A stretch of DNA of 64,000 bases from Lentzea flava (lineage in GTDB: Bacteria > Actinomycetota > Actinomycetes > Mycobacteriales > Pseudonocardiaceae). The position numbers and the translations under genes are program-made. The notes below the pieces were generated by a model, which had not been told where the DNA came from, did no database searches, and saw only the letters and a list, made by a program, of their open reading frames with translations. The stretch is from assembly GCF_014648475.1 (NCBI RefSeq), contig NZ_BMRE01000002.1, forward strand, positions 310,001-374,000, read 5' to 3'. Positions 25,107 through 32,159 of this stretch are shown one piece after another. How positions within the stretch are numbered: the first letter of the stretch is position 1; each line of letters begins with the position of its first letter.

Positions 25107-25315
25107 CCGCCGATCACTTCGGTGCCGTCGTGGACCATCGACACGCCGCCACCGGTGTTGTGCAGCGTGCTGATGCCCGCGCTGCCGGCGAGGTCGGAGA
25201 CCTGCTTGATCGAGTCGTCGACCTGGGGAAGCGGGCTCGCGCTCGCAGTGCCCGCCATCGCGGCGAGCGCACCGGCCGCGAGACCGGCGGAAGCGACGAT
25301 CTTCTTGAGGCTCAA
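25103..25315 (-). CDS. Small secreted protein, unknown
   Basis: 70 aa. A clear signal peptide (MSLKKIVASAGLAAGALAAM, cleavage near TASA-SP) leaves a mature part of about 43 aa (PLPQVDDSIKQVSDLAGSAG, then a Gly-rich end). No Cys residues and no known domain. It lies downstream of a second small secreted gene with a terminator between, so it may be transcribed separately. AGGAG upstream of ATG 25315. Confidence 0.72.
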   Translation of the reverse strand: MSLKKIVASAGLAAGALAAMAGTASASPLPQVDDSIKQVSDLAGSAGISTLHNTGGGVSMVHDGTEVIGG

Positions 25316-25341
25316 GGCGTTCCGCTCCTAAAAAGTGGAAC

Positions 25342-25377
25342 GGCGCCCGATTCGAGGGGGAGGGAATCGGGCGCCGC
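25342..25377 (-). terminator. Intrinsic terminator between two small secreted genes
   Basis: A perfect 13-bp stem, CGGCGCCCGATTC / GAATCGGGCGCCG, with a ten-base loop. On the minus strand it is followed by TTCCACTTTTTAGG. It ends the transcript of 25402-25746. Confidence 0.85.
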
Positions 25378-25401
25378 CCCGGCCAGGAAGTACTGGTTGG
25401 A

Positions 25402-25746
25402 TCAGATGTCGAGCGCGGCTTCGCCGTGCGGCGGGCCCTGCGGCTCGTTCAGGCCGAGCAGCGTCGCGGCGGGAACGCCGTTGGCGCCAGCGTCCACGTT
25501 CTCCACGATCGCGGTCGCGTCGAGGTCCTGCGCGTTGATGGCCTGGATCTTGCCGGCGGCGTCCGCCGTGTTGACCGACGCGAGGTCGCTCACGCTGGCC
25601 ACGTCGCCCAGCTGGCCGCCGAGGTCCGGCGTCGTCTCCACTGCGGTGCTGGCAACGTCCGCGTGCGCGGTGCCGCCCAGGCCGAGCATGACGGTGGCGC
25701 CGCCGAGGGCGATAGCGGCCCCCGTGATGGTCTTCCTGAGGTTCAT
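25402..25746 (-). CDS. Small secreted protein, unknown
   Basis: 114 aa. Signal peptide MNLRKTITGAAIALGGATVM then LGLGGTAHA before the mature part, which is Ala/Asp rich and acidic (VETTPDLGGQLGDVASVSDL, NTADAAGKIQAINAQDLDAT). No Cys. No family known to me. It shares its size class and SP type with the neighbour at 25103-25315, with little sequence likeness apart from DLA/GG patches. Confidence 0.72.
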   Translation of the reverse strand: MNLRKTITGAAIALGGATVMLGLGGTAHADVASTAVETTPDLGGQLGDVASVSDLASVNTADAAGKIQAINAQDLDATAIVENVDAGANGVPAATLLGLNEPQGPPHGEAALDI

Positions 25747-25811
25747 GGGCGCGAAGGTGTCGTGTTCGACCCCTCTACATCAAGCTCCGTAACTCAGGCG
25801 AGGGAACTTCT

Positions 25812-26069
25812 TCATCCGTTGGTGGGACGCCAGTCCACCGCGACCGTGCAGACGCGCTCCTCGCCGCGCCACACCGATATCGCGTAAAGACCCGCCTTCG
25901 TTCCGGCGCGAGCCATGAAGTCGTGGGCGCACTCGACGGTGTACCGGCACCGCCACTCGTCGCCTTTTCTTATGTACCAACCATGATCCACAACCTCCTC
26001 GGCATGCTCGAGCCTCAGCCCGCCGCCAGGCAACCGCCGGTGGTACTCGATGCGGTGGAAGTGGTCCAT
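25812..26069 (-). CDS. Small hypothetical protein
   Basis: 85 aa, soluble, rich in Trp, His and Arg (MDHFHRIEYHRRLPGGG, GWYIRKGDEWRCRYTVEC, RVCTVAVDWRPTNG), ending in beta-type strands. ATG 26069 has AGGA ten bases upstream; GTG 26087 would add six residues. Divergent from an XRE regulator gene with a palindrome in the gap. No family is recognised; it may be a local target of that regulator. Confidence 0.55.
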   Translation of the reverse strand: MDHFHRIEYHRRLPGGGLRLEHAEEVVDHGWYIRKGDEWRCRYTVECAHDFMARAGTKAGLYAISVWRGEERVCTVAVDWRPTNG

Positions 26070-26100
26070 GCGAACGACGGTCCTCACTGCACCTGCGAAG

Positions 26101-26111
26101 TGAGAATCTCA
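26101..26111. promoter_or_regulatory. Candidate XRE operator
   Basis: TGAGA-A-TCTCA, a perfect 11-bp palindrome, 32 bp upstream of the XRE gene start and in the divergent gap. Confidence 0.5.
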
Positions 26112-26142
26112 AACTGCGGATCATGCCCGTACCGTTTGGACC

Positions 26143-26955
26143 GTGGCTGAACCCACGTTCCGGCAGCAGCGCCTGGGAGAGGCGCTGCAACTGCTGCGTG
26201 AACGTGCGGGTATGAGCCAGCAACAGGTCGCCGAGCGGCTGCGCTACAACGTCCCCAAGATCAGCCGCATCGAAAACGGCCAGGTGCCGGACATCCACGC
26301 ATTGCGAGCGATGCTCGACCTCTACGGCGTCATCGGCGACGAGGAAGCGCCGTACATCGAGATGTGGGAGCTGGCCAAGGAGAAGGGCTGGTGGCGCGCC
26401 TACGGGATCTTGAAGCAGGGCTACCTCAGCCTTGAGCACGATGCCTCACGTGTCCGGGAGTTCCAGCTCGGGTTCATCCCTGGACAACTGCAGACCGTGC
26501 GGTACATGCGAGCCGTCTTCGCGGGGACGACGAGTCCGCGGTCCAAGAAGTGGACGGAGAACGACATCGCCGTCCGGCAACGCCGACAGCAGCGGCTGGT
26601 GGGCGACAAGCCGCTGCAGTACCACGCGATCATCGCCGAGGCCGCCCTCAGGAACGCTGATCGTGAGCAACTGGTGCATCTCGTCAGAACGGGTCGGCTG
26701 CCGAACGTGAAGATCCAGGTGCTCTTGGAGTCGGCGGGGTTGCACGACGGGCAGTTCGGGCCGTTCATCCTCCTGGATCTCCCGTTCGCCGGGGACCCGC
26801 AGGTGCTCTACATCGAGCACATGGCAGGCTCGATCAACATCGAGGATCCCGAGCGACTGAAGACCGCTAACCTTGTCTTCAAACACCTCTCGAAGCTGGC
26901 GTTGACCCCCGAACAGTCCGCCGCGTGGATCGAGAGGTTGGCTGCCGAGAGGTAG
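26143..26955 (+). CDS. XRE-family regulator with DUF5753 domain
   Basis: 270 aa. N-terminal HTH (RLGEALQLLRERAGMSQQQV, AERLRYNVPKISRIENGQV) and the DUF5753 C-terminal part (EFQLGFIPGQLQTVRYMRAV, then QQRLVGDKPLQYHAIIAEAA, VLLESAGLHDGQFGPFILLD, YIEHMAGSINIED). This is one of the many actinomycete regulators that come with a DUF397 partner, here right after it. Such pairs affect development and secondary metabolism (BldB/WhiJ-like systems). GTG 26143 start. Confidence 0.93.
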   Translation: MAEPTFRQQRLGEALQLLRERAGMSQQQVAERLRYNVPKISRIENGQVPDIHALRAMLDLYGVIGDEEAPYIEMWELAKEKGWWRAYGILKQGYLSLEHDASRVREFQLGFIPGQLQTVRYMRAVFAGTTSPRSKKWTENDIAVRQRRQQRLVGDKPLQYHAIIAEAALRNADREQLVHLVRTGRLPNVKIQVLLESAGLHDGQFGPFILLDLPFAGDPQVLYIEHMAGSINIEDPERLKTANLVFKHLSKLALTPEQSAAWIERLAAER

Positions 26956-26957
26956 AT

Positions 26958-27137
26958 ATGTGGCGTAAGAGCAGTCGCAGTGGAGGCGGCAGCGACGGTG
27001 CCTGCGTCGAGATTGCGCTGAATGGCTCAGTCGCGCGCGTGCGCGACTCCAAAAACCGGACAGAATCGGTCGTCGCCGCGCCCGATTGGGCAGCGTTCAT
27101 CGGCGCCATCAAGCGCGGCGACTTCGAAAACGACTGA
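26958..27137 (+). CDS. DUF397 protein
   Basis: 59 aa: MWRKSSRSGGGSDGACVEIA, ALNGSVARVRDSKNR, then PDWAAFIGAIKRGDF. All DUF397 positions (WRKSSRS, CVEIA, VRDSK, W-x-F-x3-I/K) are present. It starts two bases after the XRE stop (TAG AT ATG), so the two are co-translated. DUF397 proteins are thought to be antagonists or partners of the cognate XRE protein. Confidence 0.93.
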   Translation: MWRKSSRSGGGSDGACVEIALNGSVARVRDSKNRTESVVAAPDWAAFIGAIKRGDFEND

Positions 27138-27143
27138 CAAAAG

Positions 27144-27518
27144 TTAGGCGATCGCGCCCGGTGGAAGCTTCAACTTAAATGGCAACGTCGTGACGACGGC
27201 CAGATCGGAAGCGGTCGCCTTCATCAACGTGGGTGCGTTGCGCGCACCGGGCTCCGGCAGGTCCAGCAGCCGGTCCACGGCCTCGATGAGCGGGCCCTCG
27301 TAGATCCAGACGGCCTGGGCCGGTCGAGCCGAGTCGCGGACGGCGGGCAGACGACCCGCGCGCGCCTCCGTCTCGGACCAGAACAGGATCGAGTCGATGA
27401 AGCCTCTGCGCTGCTTGAACGCCATGATGCGGTCGAGCTGCCCGGCGTCGTCCCTCAGGTGGAGGAACTGAAAACCGCTCTCGCGCAGCTCGATGACCTT
27501 GCTCAGTGCGTGGTCCAT
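27144..27518 (-). CDS. Hypothetical protein
   Basis: 124 aa, soluble. Helical N-terminus (MDHALSKVIELRESGFQFLH), a strand-rich middle (MAFKQRRGFIDSILFWSETE, AQAVWIYEGPLIEAVDRLLD) and a hydrophobic C-terminus. I do not recognise the family. Convergent to the DUF397 gene. An inverted repeat TACGA...TCGTA lies upstream near 27562-27585 and may be part of its promoter. Confidence 0.65.
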   Translation of the reverse strand: MDHALSKVIELRESGFQFLHLRDDAGQLDRIMAFKQRRGFIDSILFWSETEARAGRLPAVRDSARPAQAVWIYEGPLIEAVDRLLDLPEPGARNAPTLMKATASDLAVVTTLPFKLKLPPGAIA

Positions 27519-27629
27519 GGCGCACCTACCCCTGTGAGGTCCCCATTGGGTGACCGTTCAGTCATACGACCCGAAAGGATCGTACGGTAAGTCAACGTTC
27601 GTCCGTAAGCCGTAGTCCGAACGAGTATC

Positions 27630-27761
27630 TCAATTGGTGGACGTCTGTGGCTTAGGGTAATCACTGGCGTCCTTGTTGGAGGAAACGGCCAGGACGGCCA
27701 TTACGGTTCGCGTCAGGAACGCCAATCCGGCCAATGTGACTAATATCACCACTGGTGCCAT
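27630..27761 (-). CDS. Small single-TM protein
   Basis: 43 aa: MAPVVILVTLAGLAFLTRTV then MAVLAVSSNKDASDYPKPQ, one membrane helix with a short hydrophilic tail. GGGAGGA lies five bases upstream of ATG 27761, which makes this start much better than longer ones. Divergent from the FkbM methyltransferase gene. Role unknown. Confidence 0.6.
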   Translation of the reverse strand: MAPVVILVTLAGLAFLTRTVMAVLAVSSNKDASDYPKPQTSTN

Positions 27762-27855
27762 CGAGTCCTCCCGGGGCTCCCTCAGCTGTCGATGGTAGAG
27801 ACGCAGCGCCGCGATCGCGGGTTGCCGCACCGGGCAGACCGATATTGTCTGCACC

Positions 27856-28755
27856 GTGATCTCGTACGCGCAGAACGCGGAGGACGTCCTCCTCGCCCGG
27901 CTCTTCCACGGCAGGACGACCGGCCGTTACGTGGACGTCGGCGCGTCTGATCCGGTCGAGGACTCGGTCACCAAGCACTTCTACGACCTCGGCTGGCGCG
28001 GCATCAACATCGAGCCGATCCCCGCCCAGGCGGAGGCGTTGCGCAAGGCGCGGCCCGGTGACGTGACGCTGGCGGTCGCGCTCGGGGCCAAGCCCGGTTC
28101 GGCGGTGCTGCACCACGTCGTGAACCGGTCCGGGTGGTCGACGCTCGACAGCGTTCTCGCGAGCACGTACCAGGCCGAGTCGACTCTGGAGATCGTCGAG
28201 ATCGAGGTCGAGGTCCGCACGCTCGCCGACGTGCTCGACGAGCACCCCGGCGACATCGACTTCCTCAAGATCGACGTGGAGGGCGAGGAGCGCGGCGTCA
28301 TCGAGGGCGCCGACTGGGACCGGCACCGGCCGCGCGTGGTGGTCGTCGAGGCGACCGAGCCCGGTTCCACCAAGCCCGCGCACCACGAGTGGGACCCGCT
28401 GATGACCGAGGCCGGCTACCGGTGCGCGTTGTTCGACGGGCTGAACAGGTTCTACGCGCAGGCCGGCGACGCGGAGGCGCTCGAACTGCTCGCGGTGCCC
28501 GCGAACGTGTTCGACAAGTACGTCCGGGCCGAGGTCGCCGAACAGCGGGCGGCCAGGATGGCCGAGATCGCGTACATCCGCCGGCTGGAAGAGGCCGTGC
28601 AGGAAGCCGAACGGGCGCACGAGCACGAGCTGGCCGAGTTCGACGCGCTGCGCAAGGCCGCACAGCACGCCGAACGGGAGACCGCGCGAGCCCGGCAGCG
28701 GATCGCCGCGCTCGAGGCACGGCTCATCGAGCTGGAGAACGCTCCTCGTAAATAG
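27856..28755 (+). CDS. FkbM-family methyltransferase with C-terminal coiled coil
   Basis: 299 aa. SAM-binding part: AQNAEDVLLARLF, YVDVGASDPVEDSVTK, GWRGINIEPIPAQAEALR, and DIDFLKIDVEGEERGVIEGA, the FkbM core. Residues about 225-299 are a long charged helix (RRLEEAVQEAERAHEHELAE) that predicts a coiled coil. Such enzymes methylate sugars of glycans or lipids. The 3' end overlaps the convergent glycosyltransferase by 32 bp. Together with the next three minus-strand genes it marks a glycan locus. Confidence 0.9.
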   Translation: MISYAQNAEDVLLARLFHGRTTGRYVDVGASDPVEDSVTKHFYDLGWRGINIEPIPAQAEALRKARPGDVTLAVALGAKPGSAVLHHVVNRSGWSTLDSVLASTYQAESTLEIVEIEVEVRTLADVLDEHPGDIDFLKIDVEGEERGVIEGADWDRHRPRVVVVEATEPGSTKPAHHEWDPLMTEAGYRCALFDGLNRFYAQAGDAEALELLAVPANVFDKYVRAEVAEQRAARMAEIAYIRRLEEAVQEAERAHEHELAEFDALRKAAQHAERETARARQRIAALEARLIELENAPRK

Positions 28756-31021
28756 CCTCGATGCGGTCGCGGATGACCTTGCCGACCGCCTCGTAGCTGC
28801 ACCGCTCCCAGATCGCCTGCTTCGCGGCCGCACCCATCTGGGCGCGCAGCGACGGGCTGTCCGCCAGGCGGCGCAGCCATCCGGCGGCCTGGGCCACGTT
28901 CGGCTCGGCCCACAGCAGGCCGGGGCGGTACCAGTCCGCGAAGCGCTCGTCGTAGCGGTGGTCGGCCATGGTGATCGGGCGGATCTGGTACCCGACCACG
29001 CCAGCCGATCCGGGCGGCATGAAGTCGGTGTTGCCGCTGTAACCGGTGGCCACCACCGGTTTGCCGATCGACATGGCCTCGGCCATGCCCATGCCGAAGC
29101 CCTCGGAGCGGTGCAGCGACGCGTACACGTCGCAGCTCGCGAGCAGCGAGTCCATCTCGGCGCGGGTCAGGTCGCCCGTGATCAGCACTCCGTTGACGCT
29201 CGCGACCGCGTCCTGCAGCGCCGCGGCCATCAACGGGAAGATGTCGAGGTCGACGACCTTGATCACGAGCTGGGCGGTGGTGCCGCGCTCGTGCGGTGCG
29301 AAGGCCCGCTTGAACGCCTCGATCACGCCCCACGGGTTCTTCCGCGCGTCGCTCGACGAGGCGCTGAAGGTGAACAGCACCACGAAGGCGTCCTCGTCCA
29401 GGCCGAACCTGGCCCGGTCGGGTACCGGCGAGATCTCGGTGACCACGTTCGGCACCACCGTGATCGGCACGTCGGTCGCCGTGCGGAACGCTTCGGCCAC
29501 GTAGGACGACACGACCCACAGCTCGTCGACGCGCGGCAGCTGCTGAAGGGTGTAGTCGAGGATCTCCGGCATCTCCCACGCCCACAGCGCGATCGTGTAC
29601 CGGTCGAGCGCCGTCTCCGGGATGAGCTGGAACTCGTTGAGGTTCACCATCCACAGGTCGAGCGGGTAGTCCTTGCCGCCGCGCAGCTCCAGCATCTCGC
29701 GCGGCACCTGGACCGTGCGGACCGGCGCGCGGGAGTTGAACTCCGTGTACGTCATCGGCACGCCTGCCCGGCGCATCGCCAGGCCCGCGCGGCGGAACGA
29801 CTCGGAGAGACCGGTCGTCGCGCGCAGGTCGGCGAACAGGTTCACGCCGGGGAGCGCGACGTCGGCAGGCCGCTCGCCCGCGGCGACGCTGTCGAGCGCC
29901 TTCCGGTAGCCCTCGGCGGCGATCGGCCACGTCGCGTGCGCGGCGACCCAGTCGTGCGCCAGCTTGCCCGCCGCCCGCGCCGCGGCCGGGTTCTCGACCA
30001 CCTTCTCCAGCAGGGCGGCCAGCGCCTCCGCCTCGCGGGCGGGCTCGATCGGGATGCGCGGGCAGAAGGCCTCGTCGAGGTGGCGGTGCTGGGGCAGATC
30101 GCTCGTGATCACCATGCGGCCCGCGCCGAACGCCCGCATCATCACGCCGCTGGTCTCGCCCATCGTCGGCCAGCGGAGGTTGACCACGACGTCGGTCGCG
30201 GTGATCAGGTCCTCGAACACCTTCTTCGGCGGGCTGAGCTCCAGGTGCACCGAGTCCTCGAGACCGAACTGCGCGATCGTGCTGACGACGTCGGCGTGCA
30301 CGTCCGGGTAGTCGACGTGGCCCGCGATGAGCAGCCGCGCGTTCGGCCAGCGCCTGCGCACCTCGGCGAACGCGAGCACGGTCACCAGGATGCGCTTGAT
30401 CCGGTTGAACCCGCCGAAGACACCGAACACCACGTGCTCGTCGGTCCAGCCGAAGCGCGACCGGATGTCGTCGCGGTCGGTGTCGTCGCGCAGCGGCGCG
30501 CCGTGCGGCACGACGAAGACGGGCTTGCCGGGGAAGCGCTCACGGAGCAGCTCGGCCGAATGCGGGTCGTGCACGATCACACCGCGGCTCGCCGTCACGA
30601 CCCGGTGTTCCAGCGTCATGGTGCGGCTGTCGAGCGACTTCACCCCGTCGACCTCGACCGCGGGCAGCCCGTGCAGCAGCGCCGGGTCGTTCGGGTCGCC
30701 CCAGATCGGGCCGTGCGCGTCCTTCAGCTCCTTGTAGAACTCGGGGGTGAGCCCGCGGCAGTAGCCGAGGTTGAAGTCCAGCAACGACATCTCGTGCAGG
30801 ACGACGACGCCGGGCACCTTGAGCGCCTGGTCGTAGATCCACGAGTGCGCGCCCGCGTGGTTGCCCATCTGGTAGCACGCCAGCCCCGTCGACCGCGCTC
30901 GCGGACTCGTGCGGCCGACGGGCTCGACGTCGTCCATCTCGGCGAGGAGCTCGTGCGTGTAGTCGGCGATCCCGCTGCGGTCGGGCGGCAACGGGCTCCA
31001 CATGCTGTAGCGCACGGTCAC
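28724..31021 (-). CDS. Tandem-domain GT4-type glycosyltransferase
   Basis: 765 aa with two glycosyltransferase modules. Module one (about 1-385) has VHDPHSAELLRERFPGKPVF, then VVFGVFGGFNRIKRILVTVL and MGETSGVMMRAFGAG. Module two (about 400-765) has VVPNVVTEISPVPDRARFGL, DARKNPWGVIEAFKRAF, and the C-terminal donor site SEGFGMGMAEAMSIGKPVVA. Both are GT-B, GT4-like. The start is coupled: GTG 31021 overlaps the ATG-TGA end of the upstream methyltransferase gene. Such two-module enzymes are common in capsule or cell-wall glycan loci and can add two sugars in turn; that is inference. Confidence 0.87.
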   Translation of the reverse strand: MTVRYSMWSPLPPDRSGIADYTHELLAEMDDVEPVGRTSPRARSTGLACYQMGNHAGAHSWIYDQALKVPGVVVLHEMSLLDFNLGYCRGLTPEFYKELKDAHGPIWGDPNDPALLHGLPAVEVDGVKSLDSRTMTLEHRVVTASRGVIVHDPHSAELLRERFPGKPVFVVPHGAPLRDDTDRDDIRSRFGWTDEHVVFGVFGGFNRIKRILVTVLAFAEVRRRWPNARLLIAGHVDYPDVHADVVSTIAQFGLEDSVHLELSPPKKVFEDLITATDVVVNLRWPTMGETSGVMMRAFGAGRMVITSDLPQHRHLDEAFCPRIPIEPAREAEALAALLEKVVENPAAARAAGKLAHDWVAAHATWPIAAEGYRKALDSVAAGERPADVALPGVNLFADLRATTGLSESFRRAGLAMRRAGVPMTYTEFNSRAPVRTVQVPREMLELRGGKDYPLDLWMVNLNEFQLIPETALDRYTIALWAWEMPEILDYTLQQLPRVDELWVVSSYVAEAFRTATDVPITVVPNVVTEISPVPDRARFGLDEDAFVVLFTFSASSSDARKNPWGVIEAFKRAFAPHERGTTAQLVIKVVDLDIFPLMAAALQDAVASVNGVLITGDLTRAEMDSLLASCDVYASLHRSEGFGMGMAEAMSIGKPVVATGYSGNTDFMPPGSAGVVGYQIRPITMADHRYDERFADWYRPGLLWAEPNVAQAAGWLRRLADSPSLRAQMGAAAKQAIWERCSYEAVGKVIRDRIEAIYEERSPAR

Positions 31022-32097
31022 ATCCGCGCGGTCAGCGTGAAACGTGCGCCGAGCGGGTGTTCCCGCTGCTCGACGGACACCTCGGCGAAACCGGCCGTCT
31101 CGGCGAGGAAACGCAGGTAGGTGGGGTGCACCGGCCGCAGCGCGAACGGGTCGACGTGGAACTCGGGACCGGCGACCGGGCTCTCGACCAGCAGCACGCC
31201 GCCCGGCCGCAACGACTCCGCGGCCAGCGACACGAACTGCGACAACGCCTCCACCGACAGCCGCTCGACGAAGCGGAACGCCGTGACCGCGCCGAGAGAG
31301 CGCTTGTCGACGCGGGTGAGCGCGTCCAGCGGATCCGCCTCCTCGACGTGGAAGCCGAGCTCCGCGTTGTGCTTCACCACCGAGGGGTTCGCCGACGCGC
31401 CGAGCACGGAAATGCCAGCCTCGCGCAGCACCTCGAACCACTCGCCTCGCGACGGCGCGGCGTCGAACACCGTGCCGCGGCCTTCCACCACCGGCAGATG
31501 GGCCGCGCGTGCGGTGCGCACATGTTCGACCGGGCCGTCGAGCAGCTCCGCGACGGCCAGTTCCACGCCGTTCGCCCTGGCGGGCACCGTGACCTCGACC
31601 TCGGTGCCCTCCGACCTGCGGAACCGGTCGAGCACGAGGTCGACCTGGGCGTTGCGGAGGCGGGCGTCGCGGGCGGCCGCGGTGAGCTCGGCGAGCTGGG
31701 ACTCGATCGCGTCGAGGCGCTGGTCCACCTTCTCTGCGTGCAGACCGGTGTCGACGAGCTGCAGGCGCAGGTCGCCGAGCTCGGTGCGGATGCTGCCCAT
31801 CGCCGCGTAGAGGCGCTGGTTCAGCCCGGCCGTGATGTTCTGGTCCGCGCGCTGCAGCTGCTGGACCTCGTGCGCCAGCTCGGCCCTCGGCACCTGCTGC
31901 TGGTTGTGCACGATCTCGCTCAACGCCGTGAGAGCGTCGCGGCTCGCGATGTTCGTCTCGATCTGCCACTTCACCTGGCGCCGCCAGAGGAAACGCAGCG
32001 CGAGCCTGCCGAGCAGGTCACGGGACCGCAGTGGGAGCCGCAGTTCCTTGTTCTGATCCAGGCGCGCGAGTGCGTCCGCCAGGCGTGCTTCCGACAT
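31018..32097 (-). CDS. Class I methyltransferase with N-terminal coiled coil
   Basis: 359 aa. Residues 1-170 are helical (NIASRDALTALSEIVHNQQQ, ADQNITAGLNQRLYAAMGSI, EKVDQRLDAIESQLAELTAA), predicting a coiled coil. Residues 200-359 are a SAM fold (GRGTVFDAAPSRGEWFEVLR, ISVLGASANPSVVKHN, SLAAESLRPGGVLLVESPVA, and PVHPTYLRFLAETAGFAEV). The layout resembles capsule and O-antigen chain-terminating or chain-measuring enzymes such as WbdD, a resemblance only. Coupled to the glycosyltransferase that follows. Confidence 0.85.
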   Translation of the reverse strand: MSEARLADALARLDQNKELRLPLRSRDLLGRLALRFLWRRQVKWQIETNIASRDALTALSEIVHNQQQVPRAELAHEVQQLQRADQNITAGLNQRLYAAMGSIRTELGDLRLQLVDTGLHAEKVDQRLDAIESQLAELTAAARDARLRNAQVDLVLDRFRRSEGTEVEVTVPARANGVELAVAELLDGPVEHVRTARAAHLPVVEGRGTVFDAAPSRGEWFEVLREAGISVLGASANPSVVKHNAELGFHVEEADPLDALTRVDKRSLGAVTAFRFVERLSVEALSQFVSLAAESLRPGGVLLVESPVAGPEFHVDPFALRPVHPTYLRFLAETAGFAEVSVEQREHPLGARFTLTARM

Positions 32098-32159
32098 CAG
32101 CCGTCCAGGGAGTGCAGAGAGAGGTGTGCACGAATTCTAGTGCAGGTCAAGGAGGTGGA

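Noticed and set aside
28958..31120. 720-aa plus-strand open frame opposite the glycosyltransferase
   Set aside because: The minus strand has clear GT motifs. This frame is Arg/His/Asp-rich without any domain.
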